Shown here: positions 42,622-50,843 of the stretch, one piece after another | How the letters are laid out: the number at the start of each line of letters is the position of its first letter | How positions within the stretch are numbered: the stretch's first letter is position 1 | From: Chryseobacterium endalhagicum | GTDB lineage: Bacteria > Bacteroidota > Bacteroidia > Flavobacteriales > Weeksellaceae | Reading direction: 5' to 3' | Assembly (NCBI RefSeq): GCF_016745235.1 | Contig: NZ_JAELVM010000002.1 | Span: 124,001-188,000, forward strand | Length of the DNA: 64,000 nt | The notes under the pieces: model-generated | The model's input: only the letters and a program-made list of their open reading frames with translations | Databases searched by the model: none | What the model was told of the DNA's origin: nothing | Translations under genes and position numbers: made by a program

Positions 42622-42666
42622 ATCAAACAAAAACTAAAGATTGAAATTAAGGAATCATATTTGCTG

Positions 42667-42687
42667 CTAAGGTTAGATAAACCTTAG
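42667..42687. repeat. Short AAGGTT/AACCTT hairpin upstream of the MlaE-type gene
   Basis: CTAAGGTT pairs with AACCTTAG across a 5-base loop. It is the third place with an AAGGTT/AACCTT palindrome core in this window. It has no T-tract on either strand. Confidence 0.5.
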
Positions 42688-42740
42688 GGTGAAGACTGAA
42701 CCTTACCCTTAATTAAATAAAAAAAGTCTAATTTAGCAGC

Positions 42741-43493
42741 ATGTTAAAAAAGTTTTTCACAGCAGTAGGAGAATACATTATCCTTCTAGGTAAATCTTTG
42801 CAGAAACCGCAGAAAATGAGGGTTTTCTGGAAGCTGTTCATGAGAGAAATTAATGATCTCGGAGTCAATTCTTTTGGGCTTGTGATCTTCACTTCTATAT
42901 TTGTGGGAGCAGTAGTTGCTATCCAGATGTTCAACAATTTTGATTCTTCTTCTTTCCCGATTCCGCCTTCCTTCGTGGGTTATGCTACGAAAGCAGTTTT
43001 GGTTCTGGAATTTTCGCCCACCATTATCAGTCTTATCCTGGCGGGTAAAGTAGGATCTTATATTGCATCCAGTATAGGAACCATGAGGGTCTCCGAGCAG
43101 ATTGACGCATTGGACATTATGGGGGTGAATTCGCCCAACTTTCTGATACTTCCAAAAATTTTCGCCTGCGTTATTTTCAATCCTATTCTTATTGCCATCA
43201 GTATCGTGTTCGGTATCGGTGGAGGCCATCTGGCAGGTATGCTTACCGGGAACTGGACTGAGAATGATTATATCGTAGGGATTCAGATGTATATGCCGAA
43301 CTTATTCGTGTATTATGCATTTATCAAAACTACCGTATTTGCTTTTATTATTGCTACGGTTCCTTCCTATTTCGGGTATAACGTAAAAGGAGGATCGCTG
43401 GAAGTAGGTAGAGCAAGCACCCAGGCGGTGGTATGGACAATGGTATTCATTATCATTTCCGAATTAATTTTAACCCAATTAATATTAAGCTGA
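42741..43493 (+). CDS. MlaE-family ABC transporter permease
   Basis: A 250-residue inner-membrane permease with about five helices and the family's region FSPTIISLILAGKVGSYIASSIGTMRVSEQIDAL split around residues 95-130. It is part of a phospholipid transporter in which MlaD-type MCE proteins bridge the periplasm. The stop and the next start overlap by one base (TGATG), so translation is coupled to the ATPase gene. The MlaD-type gene of this window lies 19 kb away. Confidence 0.93.
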   Translation: MLKKFFTAVGEYIILLGKSLQKPQKMRVFWKLFMREINDLGVNSFGLVIFTSIFVGAVVAIQMFNNFDSSSFPIPPSFVGYATKAVLVLEFSPTIISLILAGKVGSYIASSIGTMRVSEQIDALDIMGVNSPNFLILPKIFACVIFNPILIAISIVFGIGGGHLAGMLTGNWTENDYIVGIQMYMPNLFVYYAFIKTTVFAFIIATVPSYFGYNVKGGSLEVGRASTQAVVWTMVFIIISELILTQLILS

Positions 43494-44308
43494 TGATTGA
43501 GGTAAAAGATCTTAAGAAGAGTTTTGGCGATGTTGAAGTACTTAAGGGAATTTCAACTTCTTTTGACAAAGGAAAGGTAAACCTGATCATCGGGCAGAGC
43601 GGCTCGGGAAAAACTGTTTTCCTGAAAAGTTTACTGAATGTATACCAGCCCTCATCGGGAGAGATCCTTTTTGACGGTACGGATATCAATACCATGACCA
43701 GAGACCAGAAACAGCATCTGCGCTCTGAAATCGGAACCGTATTCCAGGGAAGTGCACTCTTCGATTCACTAACGGTGGAAGAGAATATCATGTTTCCGCT
43801 GGATATGTTTACGAATCTTACATTCCGGGAAAAAAAGAAAAGGGTTTTTGAAGTGATAGGCCGGGTACACCTTGATAAAGCGGGCAGAAAATTCCCGTCT
43901 GAGATTTCCGGGGGAATGCAGAAGCGTGTGGCCATTGCAAGAGCCATCGTGAACAACCCGAAATATCTGTTCTGTGATGAACCGAATTCCGGGCTTGACC
44001 CTTACACCTCCAATATTATTGATGACCTGCTTCTGGAAATCACTCAGGAATACAATACAACAACGATCATCAATACCCACGATATGAATTCCGTGATGAC
44101 GATTGGCGAGAAAATTGTATACCTCCGCTTAGGAATCAAAGAATGGGAAGGCAACAAGGACATTCTGATCACCGCAGGCAATAAAAATCTTATTGACTTC
44201 GTTTATTCTTCAGAACTGTTTAAAGAGCTGAGAGAATATTTACTTGAAAATAATAAAACGATTGAAAATACAATCACTAAAATAGACGATAATGAAAAAG
44301 GTATTTAG
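43493..44308 (+). CDS. MlaF-family ABC transporter ATPase
   Basis: A 271-residue ATP-binding protein energising phospholipid transport by the MlaE-type permease. Walker A GQSGSGKT is near 34-41. The signature SGGMQKRVAIARAIV is near 141 and Walker B LFCDEPNSGLDP near 163. The longer frame from 43433 overlaps the permease, so the ATG at 43493, joined to the permease stop, is used. The last 17 bases overlap the following outer-membrane barrel gene. Confidence 0.94.
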   Translation: MIEVKDLKKSFGDVEVLKGISTSFDKGKVNLIIGQSGSGKTVFLKSLLNVYQPSSGEILFDGTDINTMTRDQKQHLRSEIGTVFQGSALFDSLTVEENIMFPLDMFTNLTFREKKKRVFEVIGRVHLDKAGRKFPSEISGGMQKRVAIARAIVNNPKYLFCDEPNSGLDPYTSNIIDDLLLEITQEYNTTTIINTHDMNSVMTIGEKIVYLRLGIKEWEGNKDILITAGNKNLIDFVYSSELFKELREYLLENNKTIENTITKIDDNEKGI

Positions 44309-44906
44309 TATAGCATTAATCGGGGTTTCAATGTTCGCTTCTGCACAGATTTCACTGGCAGGGAAAGCTAACTTAATATTCCCGACAGGCTCACCATCCT
44401 GGAAAAACATCAAAGGAACGGTAAATGATGCCATTGAAGGAACAGGAAAAAACAATGTAGGGTTCAATGTAGGGCTTTCATTAAAAGTAGGACTTCCTGC
44501 TGCATTTTATGTAATGCCGGAAGTATATTACACGAACTTCAAAAATGAATTCACTACGGAGAATACTACTTTTGATGTGAAGAGCAGCCGTATTGATGTT
44601 CCGTTGCTTTTGGGACACAATGTTTTGGGAAATATGCTTAGTGTGTATGCAGGACCTGTAGCCAGCTATAATCTGAGCACAGACAACACTTACAATGACT
44701 TTAAGGAAAATGCTAAAAATGATTTCACAGTTGGATACCAGTTCGGGGCACAGCTTGAAATTAAAAAGCTTCTTATCAATGCACGTTACGAAGGATCATT
44801 CAGCAAGGATGAAAGAAATTTCATCAACAAGGTTTCCGGTGCAGAAGTAAGATACGACAACAGACCTAACCTGTTTTTAGTAGGGGTAGGCTACCGATTT
44901 AAGTAA
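44292..44906 (+). CDS. Outer-membrane beta-barrel protein coupled to MlaEF-type genes
   Basis: A 204-residue protein with a signal peptide ending SAQ (about residue 19). Alternating hydrophobic strands follow, ending in FLVGVGYRFK, a typical barrel C-terminus. It fits the porin-like eight-stranded barrel family. Its start lies 17 bases inside the ATPase gene, so it is translationally coupled and may be the outer-membrane partner of this lipid transporter. That role is inferred from coupling only. A bidirectional terminator follows. Confidence 0.85.
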   Translation: MKKVFSIALIGVSMFASAQISLAGKANLIFPTGSPSWKNIKGTVNDAIEGTGKNNVGFNVGLSLKVGLPAAFYVMPEVYYTNFKNEFTTENTTFDVKSSRIDVPLLLGHNVLGNMLSVYAGPVASYNLSTDNTYNDFKENAKNDFTVGYQFGAQLEIKKLLINARYEGSFSKDERNFINKVSGAEVRYDNRPNLFLVGVGYRFK

Positions 44907-44926
44907 TTTGAAAATAACTTCTATAA

Positions 44927-44958
44927 AAAACCCTCAATATCTTAGATTTGAGGGTTTT
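44927..44958. terminator. Bidirectional terminator overlapping a gene end
   Basis: AAAACCCTCAA and TTTGAGGGTTTT pair across a short loop with T-runs in both directions. The right arm lies inside the last codons of the minus-strand 103-residue protein gene, so it serves both convergent genes. Confidence 0.85.
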
Positions 44959-45253
44959 GATTTTGATTCTGAAGTTCAGCTTCACGCTTGGCAATTTCTG
45001 TCGCCTGCTTTTCCAGCTCTTCTTTGTCCTTCTGAAGTTGTTTGAATTCTTTTCTTTTCTCTTCCGCCTTTATGGCACTTCCCTTACTTACATAGCCCAC
45101 CATTCCTCCAATAATAAGGCCTATACCCACTCCGGCCATCACACCCATCATATGGGAGATGGTAATGCCGCCCACGGTAAAATCTGTGGTCAGGTAAAAA
45201 AGAAGTGCTGAAACAGCCAGCAATATCAGTCCTGTAATTGATAAACTTTTCAT
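44942..45253 (-). CDS. Small membrane protein with C-terminal coiled coil
   Basis: A 103-residue protein with two membrane helices (about 5-23 and 33-55, Gly-rich GVGIGLIIGGMVGYV). A charged coiled-coil tail follows (about 60-92, EKRKEFKQLQKDKEELEKQ), then a Gln/Asn-rich end. No family motif is recognised. Single gene; function unknown. Confidence 0.7.
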   Translation of the reverse strand: MKSLSITGLILLAVSALLFYLTTDFTVGGITISHMMGVMAGVGIGLIIGGMVGYVSKGSAIKAEEKRKEFKQLQKDKEELEKQATEIAKREAELQNQNQNPQI

Positions 45254-45344
45254 AAATATTGTGTTTAGTGGTTTAAATTAAAAAGCCTTACCCAATTTAG
45301 TGAAAATTAAATAAGGCTCTATACAAGATTAAAATACTTAAAAA

Positions 45345-46151
45345 TTATATTTTCCCTCCGGCTGCTTTATAGTATTCCAAAGCTTTCGGAAGGTCTTTAT
45401 TGATATCTGATATTCTGGATTCAGGATTCGGGTGGGTAGAAAGGAATTCCGGCTGTCTGGATCCGGATGATGCGCCTTCCATTCTATTCCAGAAAGGGAT
45501 GGCTTCTCTTGGATCATATCCGGCCATAGACATCAGGTAAAGCCCCATTTCGTCTGCTTCAGATTCCTGATTTCTTCCATATTTTAAGAGAGCGACCTGC
45601 GATCCGATCGGATATACTTTTTCAAAAATTCCCGCCCACTGTGAATTGGAAATGGTTCCTCCTAAAATAGATCCGCCATACTGGGCAACCATCGCTTGGG
45701 AAATTCTCTCATTTCCATGTCCTGCTAAAGCGTGTGAAACCTCATGCCCCATTACTACGGCAAGACCGTTGTCATTTTTCGTAACAGGAAGAATTCCTGT
45801 GTATACGGCTACTTTCCCACCTGGCATACACCATGCATTCAGTTCGTTGCTTTGAATAAGATTAAATTCCCAGTTGTAGTTCGCAAGATCTGCTGATCTA
45901 CCAATGCTCTGGTAATATCTTTCTGCGGCATTTTTTATTCTGCTTCCCACACTCACTATTCTTTTGGCATCTGCAGTCCCTGATATAATTTTAGATTTAG
46001 ACAATGTCGTCTTGTATTCCTGAGCAGACATTGTGAGTATTTCCGAATTATTTGCAATCTGTAATGAAGATCTGCCCGTAATTGGATTAGTAGTACAAGC
46101 TGCAGTTGACAGAGCAACTGCTCCTATTCCTAATAGATGTGTTAATTTCAT
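45345..46151 (-). CDS. M48-family metalloprotease, lipoprotein
   Basis: A 268-residue zinc protease of the periplasm or outer membrane, related to LoiP/BepA-like M48 peptidases that monitor outer-membrane proteins. The signal ends TAAC (Cys19), TTNPITGRSSL follows, and the zinc motif HEVSH is at 136-140. The downstream acid ligand EADEMGLYLM is near 200, and the family end THPNPESRI is present. It appears monocistronic. Confidence 0.93.
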   Translation of the reverse strand: MKLTHLLGIGAVALSTAACTTNPITGRSSLQIANNSEILTMSAQEYKTTLSKSKIISGTADAKRIVSVGSRIKNAAERYYQSIGRSADLANYNWEFNLIQSNELNAWCMPGGKVAVYTGILPVTKNDNGLAVVMGHEVSHALAGHGNERISQAMVAQYGGSILGGTISNSQWAGIFEKVYPIGSQVALLKYGRNQESEADEMGLYLMSMAGYDPREAIPFWNRMEGASSGSRQPEFLSTHPNPESRISDINKDLPKALEYYKAAGGKI

Positions 46152-46210
46152 AGTTCGCGTGTTAATAATTCAACATTTACAATTTTTGTTCCAAAATGGT
46201 TGAGAAGGGA

Positions 46211-46218
46211 TATATTTG
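46211..46218 (+). promoter_or_regulatory. Promoter -7 box of the DUF4251 gene
   Basis: TATATTTG matches TAnnTTTG. It overlaps the first codons of the longest frame (46216), which supports the start at 46258. Confidence 0.55.
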
Positions 46219-46257
46219 CATACATTTTGCTATTTAAAATTAACAATTATTACGGTT

Positions 46258-46806
46258 ATGAAAAAGTATATTTCATTTATATTTATTTTTGGATTTCTTT
46301 TTTTCTTCCAGAGCTGTTCCTCACAGGCTGCCTTAGATTCCAAAACAGTAGATACGCTGGTAGATTCTGAGGAATTTACTTTTGTTGCCCAGCGAGCCAA
46401 TCCTATGAATTATGATGTGATTAATGTGATGGGTTCCATTCAGAATGCACCTGCAGCCAGAATGCTTCAGCTGGATGGAAGCTACTCTATAGAGATTAAA
46501 AAGAATCATTTGGATGTGGCACTTCCTTACTTTGGAAGAATGTTCACTTCTTCTTACAACACGGCTGAAAACAGCTACCGGTTTACTTCAAAAGATTTTA
46601 CGGTAACCAAATCCCAGAACAAAAAAGGGAACTGGACTTTAAAAATCAAGCCTAATGATACCACAAATGTGGATGAAATCAATATAGAAATCTTTAAAAA
46701 TGGTAAAGCTTTCGTTTCTATGAGAAGCAACGACAGACAGCCTATCACCTACGACGGCTATATTTCTAAAAATCCGGAAACTCCAAAAGAAAAAGAAAAG
46801 CTTTAG
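46258..46806 (+). CDS. DUF4251 lipoprotein
   Basis: A 182-residue lipoprotein with signal ending QSC (about Cys19). It fits the DUF4251 family through EFTFVAQRANPMNYDVIN, LPYFGRMFTSSYN and YRFTSKDFTV. Members are common in Bacteroidota and unassigned. The ATG at 46258 is used because an upstream start would lie in the promoter. Its 3' end overlaps the convergent meaB gene by 4 bases. Confidence 0.85.
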   Translation: MKKYISFIFIFGFLFFFQSCSSQAALDSKTVDTLVDSEEFTFVAQRANPMNYDVINVMGSIQNAPAARMLQLDGSYSIEIKKNHLDVALPYFGRMFTSSYNTAENSYRFTSKDFTVTKSQNKKGNWTLKIKPNDTTNVDEINIEIFKNGKAFVSMRSNDRQPITYDGYISKNPETPKEKEKL

Positions 46807-47786
46807 TCTTCGGATAAAAATTTTTCAACAAATAATTTTGCTTCAGTGCTGGGATTGGAAACCATTTCTGAAGCATTTTTTTTGTGCTGCAGATAAGCTT
46901 CTTCCATGGAACTGCTTTTTTTCATCAGAGCCAGAATATATTCCTGAACCCAGTATTCAAAGCGCTTTTCTGCCTGATGGGTACGGACTTCGTTAAAACG
47001 TCCGCTTTTTATTTTCAGGCTGATGAACTCATCTATTTTAGTATAAATCTCTTCAAGGCCTTCATTAAAGAGCGCAGAACCTAATAACACCGGGATTTTC
47101 CAGCCTTTTTCCTTTGGTGGAATAAAATCCAGTGCCCTTTTCAGTTCCAGTCTTGTATTTTTGGCTTTCTGCAGATTATCCTGATCTACTTTATTGATGA
47201 AAACAAGATCTACCATTTCCATGATGCCCCGTTTAATGCCCTGCAGCTCGTCTCCGCCGCCAATGATCTTCAGGAATAAAAACACATCGGTAATATCGGC
47301 GACCAGTACCTCAGACTGCCCTACTCCCACTGTTTCGATTAAAATATAATCATATCCGGCAGCTTCACAGATCATCATGGTTTCAAAGGTGGTATTGGCA
47401 ACCCCTCCAAGGAATCCTGAACTCGGGGAAGGACGGATAAAGGCGTTTTCTTCTTTGGCCAGTTCTTCCATTCTGGTTTTATCCCCCAGAATACTTCCTT
47501 TATTGATCGAAGAACTTGGGTCAATAGCCAGAACGGCTACTTTTTTGCCGTGGGAAATGACCAGCCTTCCGAAATTTTCAATGAAAGTTGACTTCCCGGC
47601 ACCCGGAACTCCGGTAATTCCTACCCTGACAGATTTCCCCGTAAAAGGCATAATTTGTTTCAGAAGTTCCTCCGCCTGGATCCTGTGTTCCGCTTTTTTA
47701 CTTTCAACTAATGTAATAGCTTTTGCGATCAGGCGTTTATTTCCAGACCGTATTCCTCCGATTAGTTCTTCTGTAGAAAATTTCAT
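46803..47786 (-). CDS. meaB: MeaB/ArgK-type GTPase, methylmalonyl-CoA mutase chaperone
   Basis: A 327-residue GTPase that loads and protects adenosylcobalamin in methylmalonyl-CoA mutase. The P-loop GVPGAGKST is at 59-67, the metal-binding Asp segment VLAIDPSSSINKGSILGDKTRM near 87-108, and NKVD near 200 for guanine specificity. The mutase large-subunit gene is 8 kb away at 55863-57983, on the same strand, so the pair is not an operon here. Confidence 0.95.
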   Translation of the reverse strand: MKFSTEELIGGIRSGNKRLIAKAITLVESKKAEHRIQAEELLKQIMPFTGKSVRVGITGVPGAGKSTFIENFGRLVISHGKKVAVLAIDPSSSINKGSILGDKTRMEELAKEENAFIRPSPSSGFLGGVANTTFETMMICEAAGYDYILIETVGVGQSEVLVADITDVFLFLKIIGGGDELQGIKRGIMEMVDLVFINKVDQDNLQKAKNTRLELKRALDFIPPKEKGWKIPVLLGSALFNEGLEEIYTKIDEFISLKIKSGRFNEVRTHQAEKRFEYWVQEYILALMKKSSSMEEAYLQHKKNASEMVSNPSTEAKLFVEKFLSED

Positions 47787-47896
47787 TGATTCAAAATTAT
47801 AAAAATAACCTTCAAACTCCCATATAATAGGCCATTAATTTTATTTCTTCTAAATTAAAACTACAGGCCGTTTCATGAATGGGAGAGGGAAATTCC

Positions 47897-47904
47897 TACA
47901 TTTG
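47897..47904 (+). promoter_or_regulatory. Promoter -7 box of the cytochrome lipoprotein pair
   Basis: TACATTTG matches TAnnTTTG, 25 bases before the ATG of the first cytochrome gene. Confidence 0.5.
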
Positions 47905-47928
47905 TTTTAAATCAAAAATTGAAGAAAC

Positions 47929-48219
47929 ATGAAAAGAATATCCGCTGCTGCGCTATTTACCTGCCTATTACTGGCCTCTTGTGCACCCAAAGCCTCTACA
48001 GCCGGACCGATAGGACCTGCCGTTTCCACTGCAGAACAGATAGCACAGGGAAAAACAATCTTTGAAAATTCCTGCGGAAGATGTCATAAACTACCGGATC
48101 CTGCAGCACACACTTCTGTACAATGGGTAGGAATCATGAATTCTATGGCACCCAAAGCAAAATTAACGGATGAGCAGCACCAGTGGGTTTACGATTATAT
48201 TGTTTCTGTGAAAAAATAA
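47929..48219 (+). CDS. Cytochrome c lipoprotein, copy 1
   Basis: A 96-residue lipoprotein with lipobox LASC (Cys18), a Thr/Ala-rich linker, then a minimal class I cytochrome c with heme motif CGRCH (49-53) and a Met in the NSMAPKAKL region as likely sixth ligand. It is a small electron carrier tethered to a membrane. Copy 2 follows 23 bases downstream and is closely similar, evidence of tandem duplication. Possible partners include the cbb3 oxidase, but this is only inferred. Confidence 0.88.
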   Translation: MKRISAAALFTCLLLASCAPKASTAGPIGPAVSTAEQIAQGKTIFENSCGRCHKLPDPAAHTSVQWVGIMNSMAPKAKLTDEQHQWVYDYIVSVKK

Positions 48220-48242
48220 TCACCAAAATAAAAAATAAGGGT

Positions 48243-48530
48243 ATGAAAAAAGTAATTTTAAGTATAGCAGCAGGTTCCGCATTCCTTGTATCGTGCGGAC
48301 CTAAAAGTACAGCTGTAACAGGACCGAAGTATACCGCATCTGAGCAGCTGGTTCAGGGTAAAACAATTTTTGAGAATTCATGCTCCCGATGCCACAAACT
48401 TCCGGATCCTGCCAAACATGATGATCAGGGCTGGATCAAAACATTAAGCAGAATGGCCCCTAAAGCCAAACTCAGCGATGATCAGCATCAAATGGTGTAT
48501 GATTACCTGATTTCTGTGAATAAAAAGTAG
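48243..48530 (+). CDS. Cytochrome c lipoprotein, copy 2
   Basis: A 95-residue lipoprotein (LVSC, Cys18) with CSRCH at 47-51 and SRMAPKAKL with the likely Met ligand. It matches copy 1 in the core KTIFENSC-RCHKLPDPA and in AKL-D-QH near the end. The ATG at 48243 is used because the longer frame from 48183 overlaps copy 1. It is co-transcribed with copy 1. Confidence 0.88.
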   Translation: MKKVILSIAAGSAFLVSCGPKSTAVTGPKYTASEQLVQGKTIFENSCSRCHKLPDPAKHDDQGWIKTLSRMAPKAKLSDDQHQMVYDYLISVNKK

Positions 48531-48654
48531 ATTTTTGAGTTAGAGAGTGACAGAGTTGGAGGGAGATAGGGTTTGAGAGTTGGAGAGTTTTAGTGTTTGA
48601 GCGTATCAGTGTTTAAGCAATGTTATTCACTATTCACTATTCACAATAAATAAA
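48531..48654. other. Spacer of degenerate tandem near-repeats
   Basis: The convergent spacer is made of near-copies of gagttggaga/gagtt-type units, then gttattcactattcactattcacaat. No reading frame or T-tailed hairpin is seen. The attcac units resemble the 13-bp inverted repeat at 31504. Confidence 0.5.
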
Positions 48655-49647
48655 TTATAATTCTATCCCAAGTCCCGGTTTTCCCGACAGGATGATGTTT
48701 CCGTTTTTTACAAAATTTCCGGAGGCATAGTCGTTGGAAATAAGATTGGCGCCATCAAGATCTGCAAAATCGGTAAGCCCGGCCAATACGCAGCCGGCAG
48801 AGATGCCGACGGTAGATTCTGTCATGCAGCCAATCATGGTTTTATAGCCTAATTCTTTTGCTTTTCTGATCATTTCCAGAGCCGGAGTGAGCCCGCCGCA
48901 TTTCATCAGTTTGATATTGACACTTTTATAATAAGGCAGCAGCTCTTCAAGAGAATTCAGGTTCTGGGCATCTTCATCTGCCATCCAGTTGGCAAAACCT
49001 TTTTTATTGAGTATTTTGTATGCTCCAACAGGTCTTGGCTGTTCCAGATAAGAAAACTGACTGCCCATCTCGTATTCCTGAAGCCAGAGACAATCCTGAT
49101 CAGTAAAACTGGCATTGGAATCCAGTGCAATATCACGGTTTAACCTCAGCAGTTGTTCGATATTGTTTTTATCCAAACCTTTACATTTTACTTTGAATCT
49201 GTTCCAGCTGCTCTTTTCTATTTTCCTGATCTGCTCGTCAATATCCGCTACTGAAATGGTAATAGAACTTTCTGCCAGACTTTCAGAAGGAATCTGATTG
49301 AGTTCTGTAAAACTTTTGTTTTCCAGTTTTCCAAAAAGATCCCAATAGGCGCAATCCAGAGCTGATAACAAAAAAGGATGGAGATCCAGCGTGGAAAGAA
49401 AAAGGAAAAAATCTGCAGGATGAATGATCTTCTGCTTTTCAAGTAAAGGCTGTATTTCTTTTAATTTTATAATGAAACGCTTCAGATCAATGTGATAATA
49501 ATCTATCGCAACACATTCGCCATAACCATGACGGTTTAAGTGAGATAATCTTACCAGCAATGCTTCTCTTTTGTCATAATTGCCATAGGAGATGGAGAAG
49601 GTTTCTTTTAACTTCAGTTCTTTTATTTCCCAATTTATCGTCATCAT
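48655..49647 (-). CDS. Enolase-superfamily dipeptide epimerase (muconate-lactonizing type)
   Basis: A 330-residue member of the muconate-lactonizing subgroup, whose flavobacterial members are often L-Ala-D/L-Glu or other dipeptide epimerases. The catalytic Lys-x-Lys occurs in RFKVKCKG (near 151-158). Metal ligands are Asp in LDSNASF, Glu in LEQPRP and Asp in MADEDAQN. The second catalytic Lys is in VNIKLMKCGG. It begins 1 base before the stop of the upstream lipoprotein gene, so the two are co-transcribed. Peptidoglycan peptide recycling is a plausible role, not proven. Confidence 0.88.
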   Translation of the reverse strand: MMTINWEIKELKLKETFSISYGNYDKREALLVRLSHLNRHGYGECVAIDYYHIDLKRFIIKLKEIQPLLEKQKIIHPADFFLFLSTLDLHPFLLSALDCAYWDLFGKLENKSFTELNQIPSESLAESSITISVADIDEQIRKIEKSSWNRFKVKCKGLDKNNIEQLLRLNRDIALDSNASFTDQDCLWLQEYEMGSQFSYLEQPRPVGAYKILNKKGFANWMADEDAQNLNSLEELLPYYKSVNIKLMKCGGLTPALEMIRKAKELGYKTMIGCMTESTVGISAGCVLAGLTDFADLDGANLISNDYASGNFVKNGNIILSGKPGLGIEL

Positions 49648-50274
49648 CTAGCTAATCCACTGATCTAATATTTCAACTTCAACCCATTGACCCTTGATTT
49701 TTTTATAGATGGCCGTATATCCGCTGCCACTTAAATAACCGCAAGAGATAGAATTCTGTACCATGCATATTGTTTTTTCTTTATTAAAAAAAGGTGCCGA
49801 GAACTTACGAAAACATTTATTTCCAAATTTTGCATGAAATTCAGCCCAAAAATCTTTTTTACCGTTTTCCGTTAATTGACGGAGGTGATGGAGGTCTTCC
49901 TCTGTAGCATACTGCAATTTCCTCTTGATTTTTGTGGTATCCAGTTTGAAATTAAGCGCTATTTTTTCCTGATTTTTGTAGTAAGCAGAATCTTTAATTG
50001 AAAAAACGGAATCATATTTTAGATTAGCCCCAAGAGGTCTGGGCTCATCATTATTTTCCTCTTCAAAAAGATAAACGGTCTGTAATGGAATGATCAATAC
50101 ATCCTTATTTTCCTGTAAAGAAATACTGTCTTTATCAATGAGTTGATTCAAAACTTCATATTTTAAATCTAAATCATCACCTCCCGCACTGGTTTTCAAC
50201 CCCGTATTTGGGCTGTTTTCATTTTTCTTACATGAAATCATTAACAATAAGAACAAAAAAATGTAGTGTTTCAT
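49648..50274 (-). CDS. Lipoprotein of unknown function
   Basis: A 208-residue lipoprotein with signal ending ISC (Cys15) and KKNENS after it. The C-terminal half has two Cys segments, NKCFRKF and CMVQNSISCGYL, that could form disulfides. No recognised family. It is immediately followed by the epimerase gene in the same transcript, which suggests a linked role at the cell envelope. Confidence 0.72.
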   Translation of the reverse strand: MKHYIFLFLLLMISCKKNENSPNTGLKTSAGGDDLDLKYEVLNQLIDKDSISLQENKDVLIIPLQTVYLFEEENNDEPRPLGANLKYDSVFSIKDSAYYKNQEKIALNFKLDTTKIKRKLQYATEEDLHHLRQLTENGKKDFWAEFHAKFGNKCFRKFSAPFFNKEKTICMVQNSISCGYLSGSGYTAIYKKIKGQWVEVEILDQWIS

Positions 50275-50315
50275 CTACTAAAGCTACGAAAAAAGGATCT
50301 TTTGAAAACATCAAA

Positions 50316-50333
50316 GCCGGAATTTCTTCCGGC
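50316..50333 (-). terminator. Terminator of the RtcB-PrfH operon
   Basis: GCCGGAA and TTCCGGC form a perfect 7-bp stem with a 4-base loop, 6 bases past the TPR gene stop. The T-tract on the minus strand is short (TTTG then TTTTC), so it is moderate. Confidence 0.6.
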
Positions 50334-50339
50334 CATGAG

Positions 50340-50843
50340 TTATTTCTTTTTTTTGGTTTTGGTTTTTGTTATCTTGCCTTTAATAAATTTTTTCCTGTTT
50401 TTCAAAAAATCTACCATAGCCTGATTGTAGCTGTATTTTTTTGCTTCTTTTAAAGGCCCGAATGCTTTTTTGTATTCCAGTCTGATCTCAAAAAGCAATG
50501 ATTTTTGTATCAGGATCCTTGCGGTGTCAATTCCTTTGATTTTTAAAGCATAATTGATCAGCTTTTCAGCTTCATCAAGATCTTCATTATCCAGAAGACA
50601 TTTAATGTAATATTGCGGGGTATTCAGATTGGCTACATTACACTGCATGGCTTCTTCAAAATATATTTTTGCTTTTTCGTAATCGGTCAGCATTTCGCTG
50701 TATATTCTTCCCATCAGGCAGAGGCTGTCTGCATCTTCGGGATCATAGGACAGGGCATAATTCAGTGCTTCCAGACAATCCGGAAGACTGTAAGGGTAAT
50801 TGTCCAGTGCTTCGAAATAATATTTACTTTTAGTTAAGGTCAT
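50340..50843 (-). CDS. TPR-like protein at the end of the PrfH operon
   Basis: A 167-residue soluble protein of helical repeats: DCLEALNYALSYDPEDADSL (about 18-37), YEKAKIYFEEAMQCNVANLN (about 54-73) and DEAEKLINYALKIKG (about 88-102) fit TPR consensus spacing. The C-terminus is very basic (KKFIKGKITKTKTKKKK), apt for RNA binding. It overlaps the prfH gene by 14 bases and so is translationally coupled to it. It may be an adaptor for the ribosome-repair factors, an inference from context. Confidence 0.8.
   Translation of the reverse strand: MTLTKSKYYFEALDNYPYSLPDCLEALNYALSYDPEDADSLCLMGRIYSEMLTDYEKAKIYFEEAMQCNVANLNTPQYYIKCLLDNEDLDEAEKLINYALKIKGIDTARILIQKSLLFEIRLEYKKAFGPLKEAKKYSYNQAMVDFLKNRKKFIKGKITKTKTKKKK

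Noticed and set aside
43433-43492. Upstream start for the MlaF-type ATPase inside the permease gene
   Set aside because: The ATG at 43493 overlaps the permease stop in a standard coupling arrangement and gives the usual N-terminus.
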